Of a stretch of DNA of 58,377 bases, positions 9,259 through 16,905 are shown one piece after another. Made by a program: the position numbers and the translations under genes. Under the pieces are notes generated by a model, which saw nothing but the letters and a program-made list of their open reading frames with translations, made no database searches and had not been told where the DNA came from. The number at the start of each line of letters is the position of its first letter. Position 1 is the first letter of the stretch. Where the stretch lies: contig ONHZ01000061.1 of assembly GCA_900317755.1 (NCBI GenBank), forward strand, positions 1-58,377. Reading direction: 5' to 3'. Source of the stretch: an uncultured Lachnospiraceae bacterium (GTDB lineage: Bacteria > Bacillota > Clostridia > Lachnospirales > Lachnospiraceae).

Positions 9259-9882
9259 AAAAATATCGATAAAGAATATTTATTAAATATTATATCCAGA
9301 ATTTTACTTTTCTTTGCTGGCATATTCTGTATTATTCGTCAGGAAATCATTCTTACTATTCTTCCATATCTTATTGGCTTTGTAATGATTGCTTCTGGAA
9401 TCATATTATTTGTTGATTCTATTATTTATTATAAGGATAAGAATTTTTCTAAAGAAAATGAATTGCTTCCGGATAGTTATGACAGTCTTAATGTCAGGGC
9501 TTTTGCTTTTCTTATTATTGGAATCATAATTATTGTCTCACGGAATAATGCATTTTCAATAATTGGCATATCGTGGGGAATATTCGGTATCATTAAAGGA
9601 GGAAGAAATTTCAGCTATTTTCTGTATTGCTTTTTTCTAAAAAAATTAAATATTATCGACGATAAATGGAAAGTTAATCTTATCCGTAAGAGGATGATCA
9701 GTTATATGATCACATGTATCGTTGAACTTGCTCTTGGCATTATTCTTTTGATGGAACCTGTTACAAAATTAGGAACACACATTACGATACTTGGATTTCA
9801 GATCGTTATATATTCGATTTTAGGTATTGATATTATCAGTAAGAAATCGGATAATATTAAAAAACATATATTAAATAGATAG
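9256..9882 (+). CDS. DUF308/HdeD-like membrane protein
   Basis: 208 residues with about six hydrophobic segments arranged as repeated pairs (LLFFAGIFCIIRQ, LPYLIGFVMIASGIILF, AFLIIGIIIIVSR, ELALGIILLMEP). The pattern resembles DUF308/HdeD-type proteins, which have no settled biochemical role. Start ATG 9256 lies one base after the phosphatase stop; its first codon is part of the parS-like palindrome. The frame extends further upstream inside the phosphatase gene but that is unlikely to be used. AT-rich like its neighbours. Confidence 0.65.
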   Translation: MKNIDKEYLLNIISRILLFFAGIFCIIRQEIILTILPYLIGFVMIASGIILFVDSIIYYKDKNFSKENELLPDSYDSLNVRAFAFLIIGIIIIVSRNNAFSIIGISWGIFGIIKGGRNFSYFLYCFFLKKLNIIDDKWKVNLIRKRMISYMITCIVELALGIILLMEPVTKLGTHITILGFQIVIYSILGIDIISKKSDNIKKHILNR

Positions 9883-9892
9883 AGGCAGTTTT

Positions 9893-10348
9893 ATGTTAAT
9901 GGATTTTTTAGAAAATTTAGAAAGAGAGGTTTCTTCTGAAATTTCTTCTATACAGGAACAGCTTGATTTGGAAAATGCAAAGCTGACAGAAGAAGAAAAA
10001 TTTCTTGGCCTTATTCAGGAAGAACACAATGAAGATTTTCAGGATTTCTCTCCTCGAAAATATGAATCTGTTAATGATAAAACTTTACATGATACTAAAA
10101 ACGATATTGATTCAATAAAAACACATATTAATTCTCTGAATGCAGATTTGAAAATTAGAAAAAAACAACTTTATGATATTAATGATTGTATAAAGGAAGC
10201 AAAGAAATTAAGCAAGTCTTCACAGCCAAAATATGTTGCGTCAAAGGATAGTGTTATTACTAAATTAAATTTGATTTCTTCTTTGATTTCTACAGATCCT
10301 ATGAGAGCAAAGATTGAAATTTCTGAACTACTAAAGGAATTTAAGTAA
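9893..10348 (+). CDS. Small coiled-coil protein, unknown function
   Basis: 151 residues, charged and almost wholly helical, with a predicted coiled coil (repeated E/K/L/I pattern: LENLEREVSSEISSIQEQL, then DSIKTHINSLNADLKIRKKQL). No catalytic motif or membrane segment. ATG 9893 follows AGAGGCAG by five bases; ATG 9899 is an alternative. It lies between the DUF308-like gene and the parS cluster upstream of parA, so a chromosome-organising role is conceivable but is inference from position only. Confidence 0.7.
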   Translation: MLMDFLENLEREVSSEISSIQEQLDLENAKLTEEEKFLGLIQEEHNEDFQDFSPRKYESVNDKTLHDTKNDIDSIKTHINSLNADLKIRKKQLYDINDCIKEAKKLSKSSQPKYVASKDSVITKLNLISSLISTDPMRAKIEISELLKEFK

Positions 10349-10405
10349 TATTCACAAAAAATCATTTGATTTGTCTTTTTATTTTTGTCATCACTAGATG
10401 TTGAC

Positions 10406-10445
10406 AATACCCGGTAATGTTTCACGTGAAACATTACCGGGTATT
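10406..10445. promoter_or_regulatory. Consensus parS centred in a perfect 40-bp palindrome
   Basis: The exact parS sequence TGTTTCACGTGAAACA occupies 10418-10433. The twelve bases on each side are also exact complements (AATACCCGGTAA on the left), making 10406-10445 a perfect, spacer-free 40-base palindrome. ParB loads at parS and spreads with CTP. The flanks could extrude a cruciform or, as RNA, form a hairpin after the coiled-coil gene. It lies 228 bases before parA. Confidence 0.95.
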
Positions 10446-10501
10446 TCTATATTTAGAATAGAATTAAAAATATAAATACAATATTTTGAAAAATTAGAAA
10501 A

Positions 10502-10517
10502 AGTTTCACGTGAAACA
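10502..10517. promoter_or_regulatory. Near-consensus parS site
   Basis: AGTTTCACGTGAAACA matches parS at 15 of 16 positions. It is 84 bases from the perfect site and lies between it and the parA promoter region. The rest of the 10349-10660 gap is AT-rich with a TATAAT at 10597-10602 that probably serves parA. Confidence 0.9.
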
Positions 10518-10660
10518 TAAATAATAAACATACAAGATATAGATAAAGTTAAAAATCACGAAAAATATAAAAATAGCAAGGTTAAATACAAAGTGTTATA
10601 ATGAAAATCGCTTTAGGAAAATACGAAAATATTAATTAAAGAAATAGGAAAGCAGAAATA

Positions 10661-11425
10661 ATGGGAAAAATAATGGCAATTGCCAATCAGAAAGGCGGAG
10701 TAGGAAAGACGACTACAGCAATAAATCTTTCATCCTGTCTTGCTGAACTGGGCAAAAAAATACTTGTAATAGATTTGGACCCACAGGGAAATACAACCAG
10801 TGGCTTCGGATTAAACAAGAACGAGCTCGAAGATTCAGTATATGATTTAATGCTTGGAGAATTATCAGCTAGTGAGGTTTTGCATTCGGTTCCAGATTTG
10901 GAAAACCTAAAGTTAATTCCTTCCAATGTGGATCTAGCCGGGGCAGAAATTGAACTTCTTGATAAGAAAAACAAGGAATATATTCTTAGAAATTCTATAG
11001 ATTATATTAAGGCAGATTATGATTATATTTTTATTGACTGTCCACCTTCACTAAATATGCTGACAATTAATGCGATGACCACAGCAGATTCTGTCATAGT
11101 TCCAATCCAGTGTGAATATTATGCACTTGAAGGAATCGCACAATTGATAAAGACAATCGACCTTGTGAAGAAAAGACTGAATAAAAGTCTTTCAATAGAA
11201 GGGGTAGTTTTTACAATGTACGATGCGAGGACAAATCTTTCATCGGATGTAGTAGACTCGGTAAAGAGCAGCCTGCAGACAAGAATTTTCAAAACAATTA
11301 TTCCTAGAAATGTCCGTCTGGCTGAAGCCCCATCACATGGACTGCCAATAAATTTATATGACAGCAAGTCAGCAGGTGCAGAAAGCTACAGGAATCTTGC
11401 AAAAGAAATAATAGAAACAAGGTAA
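10661..11425 (+). CDS. parA: Chromosome partitioning ATPase ParA (Soj)
   Basis: 254-residue deviant Walker ATPase: KGGVGKTTTAINL near residue 11, DLDPQGNTTSG (Walker A') and DCPPSLNMLT (Walker B). ParA binds DNA in its ATP state and with ParB-parS segregates origins; in spore formers Soj also regulates DnaA. The protein lacks the N-terminal HTH of plasmid type Ia ParA, as expected for chromosomal Soj. A TATAAT at 10597-10602 and AGGAAAG before the ATG support the start. parB follows after ten bases. Three parS-like sites lie upstream within 1.5 kb. Confidence 0.97.
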   Translation: MGKIMAIANQKGGVGKTTTAINLSSCLAELGKKILVIDLDPQGNTTSGFGLNKNELEDSVYDLMLGELSASEVLHSVPDLENLKLIPSNVDLAGAEIELLDKKNKEYILRNSIDYIKADYDYIFIDCPPSLNMLTINAMTTADSVIVPIQCEYYALEGIAQLIKTIDLVKKRLNKSLSIEGVVFTMYDARTNLSSDVVDSVKSSLQTRIFKTIIPRNVRLAEAPSHGLPINLYDSKSAGAESYRNLAKEIIETR

Positions 11426-11435
11426 GGAAAATAAA

Positions 11436-12320
11436 ATGGCAGGTAATAAAAAACATGGACTCGGACACGGTCTTGATGTATTGATTCCACCAACCGAGGA
11501 AGAAGAAAAAGAGATAATTGAAAAAAGTTCCGGAGGAATTACAGAACTTCCAATTTCTGAAGTAGAGCCAAACAGAGATCAGCCGAGAAAGAAATTTGAT
11601 GAAGACGCTCTGCAGGAACTTACAGAATCCATAAAGAAACATGGCATCATCCAGCCTCTCCTTGTTCAGAAAAAGGGAGATTATTATGAAATAATTGCTG
11701 GTGAAAGAAGATGGCGTGCGGCAAAAAATGCAGAGCTTGAAAAAGTTCCTGTAATAATAATGGAACTTCCTGACCAGGAAAAATATGAAGTTTCTCTAAT
11801 AGAAAATATTCAAAGAGAAAACCTAAATCCGATTGAGGAAGCAGAGGCATATCAGCAGCTGATCGAAACGTACCATCTAAAGCAGGATGAAATAGCGGAA
11901 AAAGTTTCAAAGAGCAGGACAGCGATAACAAATTCTCTTCGCCTTTTAAAGCTTGATGAACGGGTGCGCCAGATGGTGATTGATGACATGATTTCCACAG
12001 GTCATGCCAGGGCACTTCTAGGAATTGATGATGCCGAAGAACAGTATAAATTTGCACAGAGAATTTTCGATGAGAAGCTATCCGTCCGCGATGTAGAAAA
12101 AGAGATAAGGAAGCTGAATCAGAAACCGGAAAAGAAACCAGAAAAAGCAAAACCGGTAAGTGAACAGCTTCAGACAATTTATTCGGAATTAGAAGAAAAA
12201 CTAAAGCAATCTCTGGGGACAAAGGTGAAGATCACGGCGAAAGATTCTGAACATGGAAAGTTAGAGATTGAATATTATTCAGCAGAAGAGCTTGAAAATA
12301 TCATAAATAAACTGCAATAA
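11436..12320 (+). CDS. parB: ParB/Spo0J chromosome partitioning protein
   Basis: 294 residues. The N-terminal ParB/Srx domain carries the CTP-binding signature GERRWRAAK and the ENIQRENLNP motif; a central HTH (KSRTAITNSLRLLKL) binds parS; the C-terminal part provides dimerisation. AAGGAA precedes the ATG. It forms an operon with parA and is followed 17 bases later by the DUF4446 gene, whose close linkage to parAB is common in clostridia. Confidence 0.97.
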   Translation: MAGNKKHGLGHGLDVLIPPTEEEEKEIIEKSSGGITELPISEVEPNRDQPRKKFDEDALQELTESIKKHGIIQPLLVQKKGDYYEIIAGERRWRAAKNAELEKVPVIIMELPDQEKYEVSLIENIQRENLNPIEEAEAYQQLIETYHLKQDEIAEKVSKSRTAITNSLRLLKLDERVRQMVIDDMISTGHARALLGIDDAEEQYKFAQRIFDEKLSVRDVEKEIRKLNQKPEKKPEKAKPVSEQLQTIYSELEEKLKQSLGTKVKITAKDSEHGKLEIEYYSAEELENIINKLQ

Positions 12321-12337
12321 TTTTGGAGGCAGAACGA

Positions 12338-12850
12338 ATGATAGAATCATATCTAGGATTTTCATCAGATTATATTATTATTGGACTTGGTGCATTTTGC
12401 ATTGTGCTTCTGATTATCTTAATTGTACTAATAAAGAAGCAGTCTGATATGAATAAAAAATTAGGGGCATTCCTGAAAGGTAAAGATGGAAAGTCTTTGG
12501 AAGACACTTTAATCCACAGGCTTGATCAGATTGATGAGCTGAGAGAATCAAACAAGAATAACGAGAAGAATATTGAGGGCATAAAGAAATATCAGAAATT
12601 ATGCTTTCATAAAATGGGACTTGAAAAGTATAACGCATTAGACGAACTCGGAGGAAATCTTTCGTTTGCACTTGCTCTATTAAATGATAATGATGATGGA
12701 TTTATCGTAAATGTAGTTCACACAAGAGAGGGCTGCTATACGTATATGAAGGAACTCATTGATGGGAACTCTGTAATCGGACTTGCCGACGAAGAGCAGA
12801 AGGCACTGGATAAGGCACTGAATGAAAAATCAGGTTCAAAAAATTCTTGA
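12338..12850 (+). CDS. DUF4446 family membrane-anchored protein
   Basis: 170 residues: one N-terminal membrane span (about 10-34, IIIGLGAFCIVLLIILIVLI), a short charged coiled segment, then a conserved domain with CFHKMGLEKYNALDELGG and GFIVNVVHTREGCYTY. This matches the DUF4446 family, found downstream of parB in many Firmicutes; function not known. ATG 12338 is preceded by GGAGG at ten bases; a TTG at 12323 lies before that site and is rejected. Confidence 0.85.
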   Translation: MIESYLGFSSDYIIIGLGAFCIVLLIILIVLIKKQSDMNKKLGAFLKGKDGKSLEDTLIHRLDQIDELRESNKNNEKNIEGIKKYQKLCFHKMGLEKYNALDELGGNLSFALALLNDNDDGFIVNVVHTREGCYTYMKELIDGNSVIGLADEEQKALDKALNEKSGSKNS

Positions 12851-12915
12851 TAATTATTTGACTCTGTAATATAATAAAAAATACGTGATTTTGAAGAAAA
12901 TATGAGAATTATTTA

Positions 12916-13791
12916 ATGAATGGGTATTTTTCATCGATAGGATTTAAGGGTTTCTCAAAAGAGGAATTTGATAATTATTTATATGATGAAGCTTTAAAAG
13001 ATCCTGATGTTGTCACAAAGGCAATAGATCTCGATGGAAATGAGATAACTGAGCTTCGTAAAGAAGTTGCTGGCGGCATGGGAATATGTATGCGAGGATA
13101 CTTCCGGAAAGATGATCAGTTTATCATGGATTATTACTTTCCATACAGGGAAGCTTCAAATACATCAAATGGAATACCTACAAATGTAATACCACAGACA
13201 GACAGGGAAGGATTTTTTGGTCTCTGTGATGATGTGCGAATCGGTGTAGATCTCATATATTTCATTCAGGACATGATGCCAATTCTGATGTCAGATCAAA
13301 GAGGACTAAAAGAAGTGTTTTTTGGCGGCTCGTCATTTATGGCTTTGTCAAATGGAGGAAAGATTCTTCTTCCAATTATGAAGAAAGCTGGTGATGAACA
13401 AAAAAAGCTTGAGAATGTCCAAAAGCGAAGCAAATTAGTTGCTGCAGCAAAGAACGGTGACGAAAGAGCTTACGAAGAGCTTACAGTCAATGACATGGAT
13501 TTGTATAACAGCCTGTCGAAGAGACTTTCAAATGAGTCGCTTTATGAGATTGTTGATACAAGCTTTATGCCAAGTGGGATTGAAAGTGATAAATACAGTG
13601 TCATTGGAGAAATCTTAAATGTCCGCAAGTTCATGAACAAGAGAACAAGGCAGTTTATTTACGACCTGACACTTCAGTCTGACAGTATGATATATGGCGT
13701 TTGCATTAATGAAAAGGACTTATTAGGAGAGCCCGAGATTGGCCGCCGCTTCAAAGGAGATGTGTGGCTGCAGGGAAAAGTTAATGCATAA
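12916..13791 (+). CDS. DUF3881-like protein
   Basis: 291 residues, soluble, no signal. Features include an N-terminal GYFSSIGFKGFSKEE segment, CDDVRIGVDLIYFIQD, and a C-terminal beta-rich part (YSVIGEILNVRKFMNKRTRQFIYDLTL) ending in GRRFKGDVWLQG. The pattern recalls the uncharacterised DUF3881 family of Lachnospiraceae; the family name is from memory and not checked. Located between the par operon and tRNA-Arg. Confidence 0.7.
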   Translation: MNGYFSSIGFKGFSKEEFDNYLYDEALKDPDVVTKAIDLDGNEITELRKEVAGGMGICMRGYFRKDDQFIMDYYFPYREASNTSNGIPTNVIPQTDREGFFGLCDDVRIGVDLIYFIQDMMPILMSDQRGLKEVFFGGSSFMALSNGGKILLPIMKKAGDEQKKLENVQKRSKLVAAAKNGDERAYEELTVNDMDLYNSLSKRLSNESLYEIVDTSFMPSGIESDKYSVIGEILNVRKFMNKRTRQFIYDLTLQSDSMIYGVCINEKDLLGEPEIGRRFKGDVWLQGKVNA

Positions 13792-13798
13792 AAAATTT

Positions 13799-13872
13799 GT
13801 TTCCGTAGCTCAGCTGGATAGAGCACTCGCCTCCTAAGCGAGGGGTCGGGCGTTCAAATCGCCTCGGGAACA
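13799..13872 (+). tRNA. tRNA-Arg (anticodon CCT)
   Basis: A full cloverleaf: acceptor GTTTCCG/CGGGAAC (one T-G pair), D arm GCTC/GAGC, anticodon stem CTCGC/GCGAG with loop CTCCTAA giving anticodon CCT (reads AGG), T arm GGGCG-TTCAAAT-CGCCT, discriminator A. CCA is not encoded. It starts eight bases after the DUF3881-like stop and is followed by a strong terminator. Confidence 0.95.
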
Positions 13873-13877
13873 TGATT

Positions 13878-14046
13878 CAACAGTTCACACGTGGACAAAA
13901 AACACAGTAACGCATACTGGTATGCAAGTTACTGTGTTTTTTAGTTCACGAAGTAAACGCCATTTCATGAGTAATCATGCTGCGATAGCAGCGGTAAAGC
14001 TCACGAAGTGAGCGAGATTACGAATGAAATAGCGTGTGAACTGTTG
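13878..14046. repeat. Composite palindromic intergenic element, copy B
   Basis: Bounded by perfect 13-base inverted arms (CAACAGTTCACAC at 13878-13890; complement at 14034-14046). A second nested pairing joins ATTTCATGAGTAATC to GATTACGAATGAAAT (13 of 15 positions), enclosing two hairpins, GCTGC-GATA-GCAGC and GCTCAC-GAA-GTGAGC. A terminator hairpin (13897-13942) lies near the left arm. The words GCTGC(g)ATAGCAGCG and ATTACGAATGAAA recur in copy C at 39468-39677. The nesting looks like a three-way-junction RNA or foldback repeat. Confidence 0.75.
13897..13942 (+). terminator. Terminator after tRNA-Arg
   Basis: AAAAAACACAGTAAC pairs perfectly with GTTACTGTGTTTTTT, and an inner GCATA/TATGC extends the helix. 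Flanking A and T runs let it act in both directions. Confidence 0.9.
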
Positions 14047-14110
14047 TAAATAAAAGTAAAAAAATGCTATACTTGTAAAAGTATAGTTATTTTTTTATTG
14101 AGGAAAAAAT

Positions 14111-15139
14111 ATGACTGAGTCAAAGGAAATTAATAATAAAGAAGCAGAAGCTCCTAATGATCTCAAAAAAACAGAAGCAAGAGACAATTTATTTATCGCA
14201 GTGACTGCTGCTTTGGCAGGGGTATTTTTTGTATTTATCATTTATCAGATTGTTACAAGCCCAGAACAGATCCTGCCGCTTCTTTCCTGCGGGGTAGCCT
14301 TTATCGTAGATATTTTCCTGATGATTTTTTCAATCCAAAGGAAATTCGAAGTTCAGAGGCAGATTGAAAAGCAGCACTTTGATGAAATGTTTGCTGCGCA
14401 GAAAGCATCATATTTTGTTTTAAGAAGAAATTTTGATGAATTACAGGAAAGACTGAGTTCACTTGAAATGGAAGGCAATTCAATTCCAGGGGATGATATT
14501 ATCAGCGCGCAGAAAGCATTGACGAAAGTTACAATCAATAGGAACTCTGAAAATACAAAGGCTGTAGTTGAAGCTCAAAGAAAATTATTAAATGAAAACA
14601 GAGATGAGATGATACAGAGCAATCAGGAATTAAAATATTTAATTTCTGATATGTCAACTGAAATTAAATCATTGAAAGCTGATATGAAGGCTCTGGAAAC
14701 CAGACAGCAGACCATATCAGACTACAAAATGTCAGACGAAATCAATGAGCAGACTTCATCAATACAAACGGATACGATTCCAGAGCAGATTGAAGAACCA
14801 GATTCCGTTATAAAGGAATCAGCAATTTCATCACAGCAAGATTCAAAGCAGACAGAGGAACCAATAGTTAATACGGAATCTTTCGAGCCGGAGCAAAATG
14901 AAAATATAGATATTAGTACAGAAGAAACATCAGTAGTAGCTGAACCAGCATCAGCATCAGAGTCAGCATCAGAACAAATACCAGCACCGGAACCAGAGAC
15001 AGAACCAGCACCGGAATCAGTACCAGAACCGGCACCGGCATCAGAGCCGACGTTAGCTCCGGAACCTGCAGTATCGGATGATCCGAACCGAACACTTTCT
15101 CCAGAGGAGATTGCAAAATTATTTGCAAGTATGACATGA
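14111..15139 (+). CDS. Membrane protein with coiled coil and Pro/Glu-rich tail
   Basis: 342 residues, not recognised. Two membrane spans (about 30-52 and 57-77) form a hairpin; a cytoplasmic coiled coil follows (about 80-200); residues 210-325 are a low-complexity acidic linker with repeats of the PEPAPES/PAPEPE type; the last residues are LSPEEIAKLFASM. That terminal motif resembles the short helical LSQ/PxEI..LF motifs of FliM/FliN-type proteins and of several Lachnospiraceae proteins, and may be a docking peptide; this is inference. GAGGAAAAA precedes the ATG. The repeat DNA could vary in length between strains. Confidence 0.7.
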   Translation: MTESKEINNKEAEAPNDLKKTEARDNLFIAVTAALAGVFFVFIIYQIVTSPEQILPLLSCGVAFIVDIFLMIFSIQRKFEVQRQIEKQHFDEMFAAQKASYFVLRRNFDELQERLSSLEMEGNSIPGDDIISAQKALTKVTINRNSENTKAVVEAQRKLLNENRDEMIQSNQELKYLISDMSTEIKSLKADMKALETRQQTISDYKMSDEINEQTSSIQTDTIPEQIEEPDSVIKESAISSQQDSKQTEEPIVNTESFEPEQNENIDISTEETSVVAEPASASESASEQIPAPEPETEPAPESVPEPAPASEPTLAPEPAVSDDPNRTLSPEEIAKLFASMT

Positions 15140-15184
15140 AAATGTTATTATGACAAAAATTAATTATTTTTTTAGAAAGAATAT

Positions 15185-15865
15185 ATGCGATTAAAAAATG
15201 TTCCTGGTGCCGTGGAAGCGGTCGAAAATAGTTTGTTTGGTATAAAAGACCCGTATGTGTTTAAAGGAAAATGGCGAAGTACGGTCGCGGAGGATAAGCC
15301 GATTTATCTTGAAATCGGCGCAGGAAAAGGCCAGTTCCTGTATAAAAAGGCTATGCTAGAGCCTGATAATTTCTTTATCGGAATAGATTTCTATGCAAGT
15401 GTGCTCATAAAGGCTGTCAGAAAGCTTGAAAAAGAGCCGCTTTCAAATATTAAATTTTTCAGATTCGATGGTTATAAACTGAATGAGATTTTTGACAAAG
15501 GCGAGATTGACGGGATATTTTTAAATTTCTCTGATCCCTGGCCTAAGAAGAGACATGCCAAAAGGAGGTTGACCTCTGGCAGATTCCTAGATCTCTATTC
15601 AGAAATCCTTCCAGTTGGTGGAAAAATAGAATTTAAAACCGACAACAAGGATCTCTACGATTTTTCAATAGAAGAAATAAATGCGCATCCGAAATTTGCA
15701 ATTTTAGCAAATACGGAGGATCTTCATAATGATGAGAATATGAATGCCGGCAATGTAACGACTGAGTATGAGGATAAGTTTTCTGCTCAGGGCATGCCTA
15801 TTTATAAGATTATTTTCGAGCTGCTTCCAGATGATGCAGTCGCAGTTCCAACGAGCAGTTCATAA
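15185..15865 (+). CDS. trmB: tRNA (guanine-N7-)-methyltransferase TrmB
   Basis: 226 residues. Makes m7G46 in tRNA. SAM motif LEIGAGKGQFL and the catalytic/tRNA region NFSDPWPKKRHAKRRLT are both intact, as is the C-terminal T-E-Y-E stretch (VTTEYEDKFSAQG). Weak AGAAAG precedes ATG 15185. A perfect hairpin follows the stop. Confidence 0.96.
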   Translation: MRLKNVPGAVEAVENSLFGIKDPYVFKGKWRSTVAEDKPIYLEIGAGKGQFLYKKAMLEPDNFFIGIDFYASVLIKAVRKLEKEPLSNIKFFRFDGYKLNEIFDKGEIDGIFLNFSDPWPKKRHAKRRLTSGRFLDLYSEILPVGGKIEFKTDNKDLYDFSIEEINAHPKFAILANTEDLHNDENMNAGNVTTEYEDKFSAQGMPIYKIIFELLPDDAVAVPTSSS

Positions 15866-15867
15866 TA

Positions 15868-15896
15868 TGCTGGAAAAACCCAAGGTTTTTCCAGCA
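15868..15896. terminator. Perfect hairpin after trmB
   Basis: TGCTGGAAAAACC and its exact complement are separated by three bases (CAA). There is no T-run after the stem, so termination is uncertain; it may be a 3'-end-protecting or attenuating hairpin before the nucleosidase gene. Confidence 0.55.
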
Positions 15897-15941
15897 CAGC
15901 AATCCCTTTAATAATGCATTAGTCAGTGAAATGGAGATAAA

Positions 15942-16892
15942 ATGGTATATATTTTCACTGCAACAATGAAAGAAGCAAAGCCGCTTATTAAGCGGTTTTC
16001 TTTGAAAAAAATAAAATATGATAACACTTTTGAAGTTTATGGAGATTTTATCGATTATCAATTAACAGATGAGGCATCTTATCATCGTCCTTATCTTCAG
16101 TCCATTATTCTGATTATTACTGGAATTGGTCAGTTTAATGCTGCAGCGGCAGCGGGAATCCTGCTGACTGACGGAAGACTTCATATAACAGATTATGTTA
16201 TTAATATAGGAATTGCTGCAGGAAATTCAAATACAGAAATAGGAAAAACATATCTAATAAATAAAATATATTCGCCAGAGCAGGATAAATATTATTTTCC
16301 AAGAAATTATTTTGCATACGATTTTAAAGAGGCGGGATTATATTCAGGAATGGCACCTGTTCACGATTTTTCACAGAGAAATGCCAACGAACCGCTTCTT
16401 TTTGATATGGAGGCAGCAGGTATTTTTACTGCCATAACACATCGACTTCATCCAGACAGAATATTTTTCCTTAAGACGGTTTCAGACCATGGAACAGATG
16501 AAATAGCAAAATCATCTGATGATATTAGAAAAGTCATGAATAGTTTTCCAGATGAGAATATCATTAATTTCATCGAATTATTACGTGATAAAAGTCAGGA
16601 CGAAATCGAAGCAGCAGAAGATCTTGATTATGACAATGACGATGCGAACCTTCACACATATCTCTATGCGAATGGCAAGGAGGTACGATTTAATTACTAT
16701 GAGGAGCTGAACTGCAGTGAGTCAATGCTCCATGAACTTTTAAAACTACAGAAATTTTCATGGCAGGAAGGAATTAATATCGAAAACAAACTCTGTGAAA
16801 TGATAAAAGAGAACAGACTTCCGGAAAAATCGAGGGCTGAAAGCAAAAAATTGATAGAGGAAATAAAGGATTATCTTTTATCTTCTTTATAG
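15942..16892 (+). CDS. Nucleoside phosphorylase/nucleosidase family protein
   Basis: 316 residues. The first about 190 resemble the PNP/UDP fold: VITxGIGxxNAA-type glycine region (ITGIGQFNAAAAAG), NIGIAAG, the Met-Glu substrate motif (FDMEAAGIF) and KTVSDHGTDE with the catalytic Asp region. This fits purine nucleoside, 5'-methylthioadenosine or 5'-deoxyadenosine cleavage. The extra about 120 residues at the C-terminus are helical and unrecognised. GGAG precedes ATG 15942. The SPL-like radical SAM gene starts 13 bases after the stop, so the two form an operon; 5'-deoxyadenosine removal is a plausible shared theme but is inference. Confidence 0.78.
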   Translation: MVYIFTATMKEAKPLIKRFSLKKIKYDNTFEVYGDFIDYQLTDEASYHRPYLQSIILIITGIGQFNAAAAAGILLTDGRLHITDYVINIGIAAGNSNTEIGKTYLINKIYSPEQDKYYFPRNYFAYDFKEAGLYSGMAPVHDFSQRNANEPLLFDMEAAGIFTAITHRLHPDRIFFLKTVSDHGTDEIAKSSDDIRKVMNSFPDENIINFIELLRDKSQDEIEAAEDLDYDNDDANLHTYLYANGKEVRFNYYEELNCSESMLHELLKLQKFSWQEGINIENKLCEMIKENRLPEKSRAESKKLIEEIKDYLLSSL

Positions 16893-16905
16893 GCAGGGTA
16901 TAGAT

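Noticed and set aside
11647-12222. 191-residue minus-strand frame opposite parB
   Set aside because: It lies entirely antisense to a well-conserved gene and shows no protein-like pattern.
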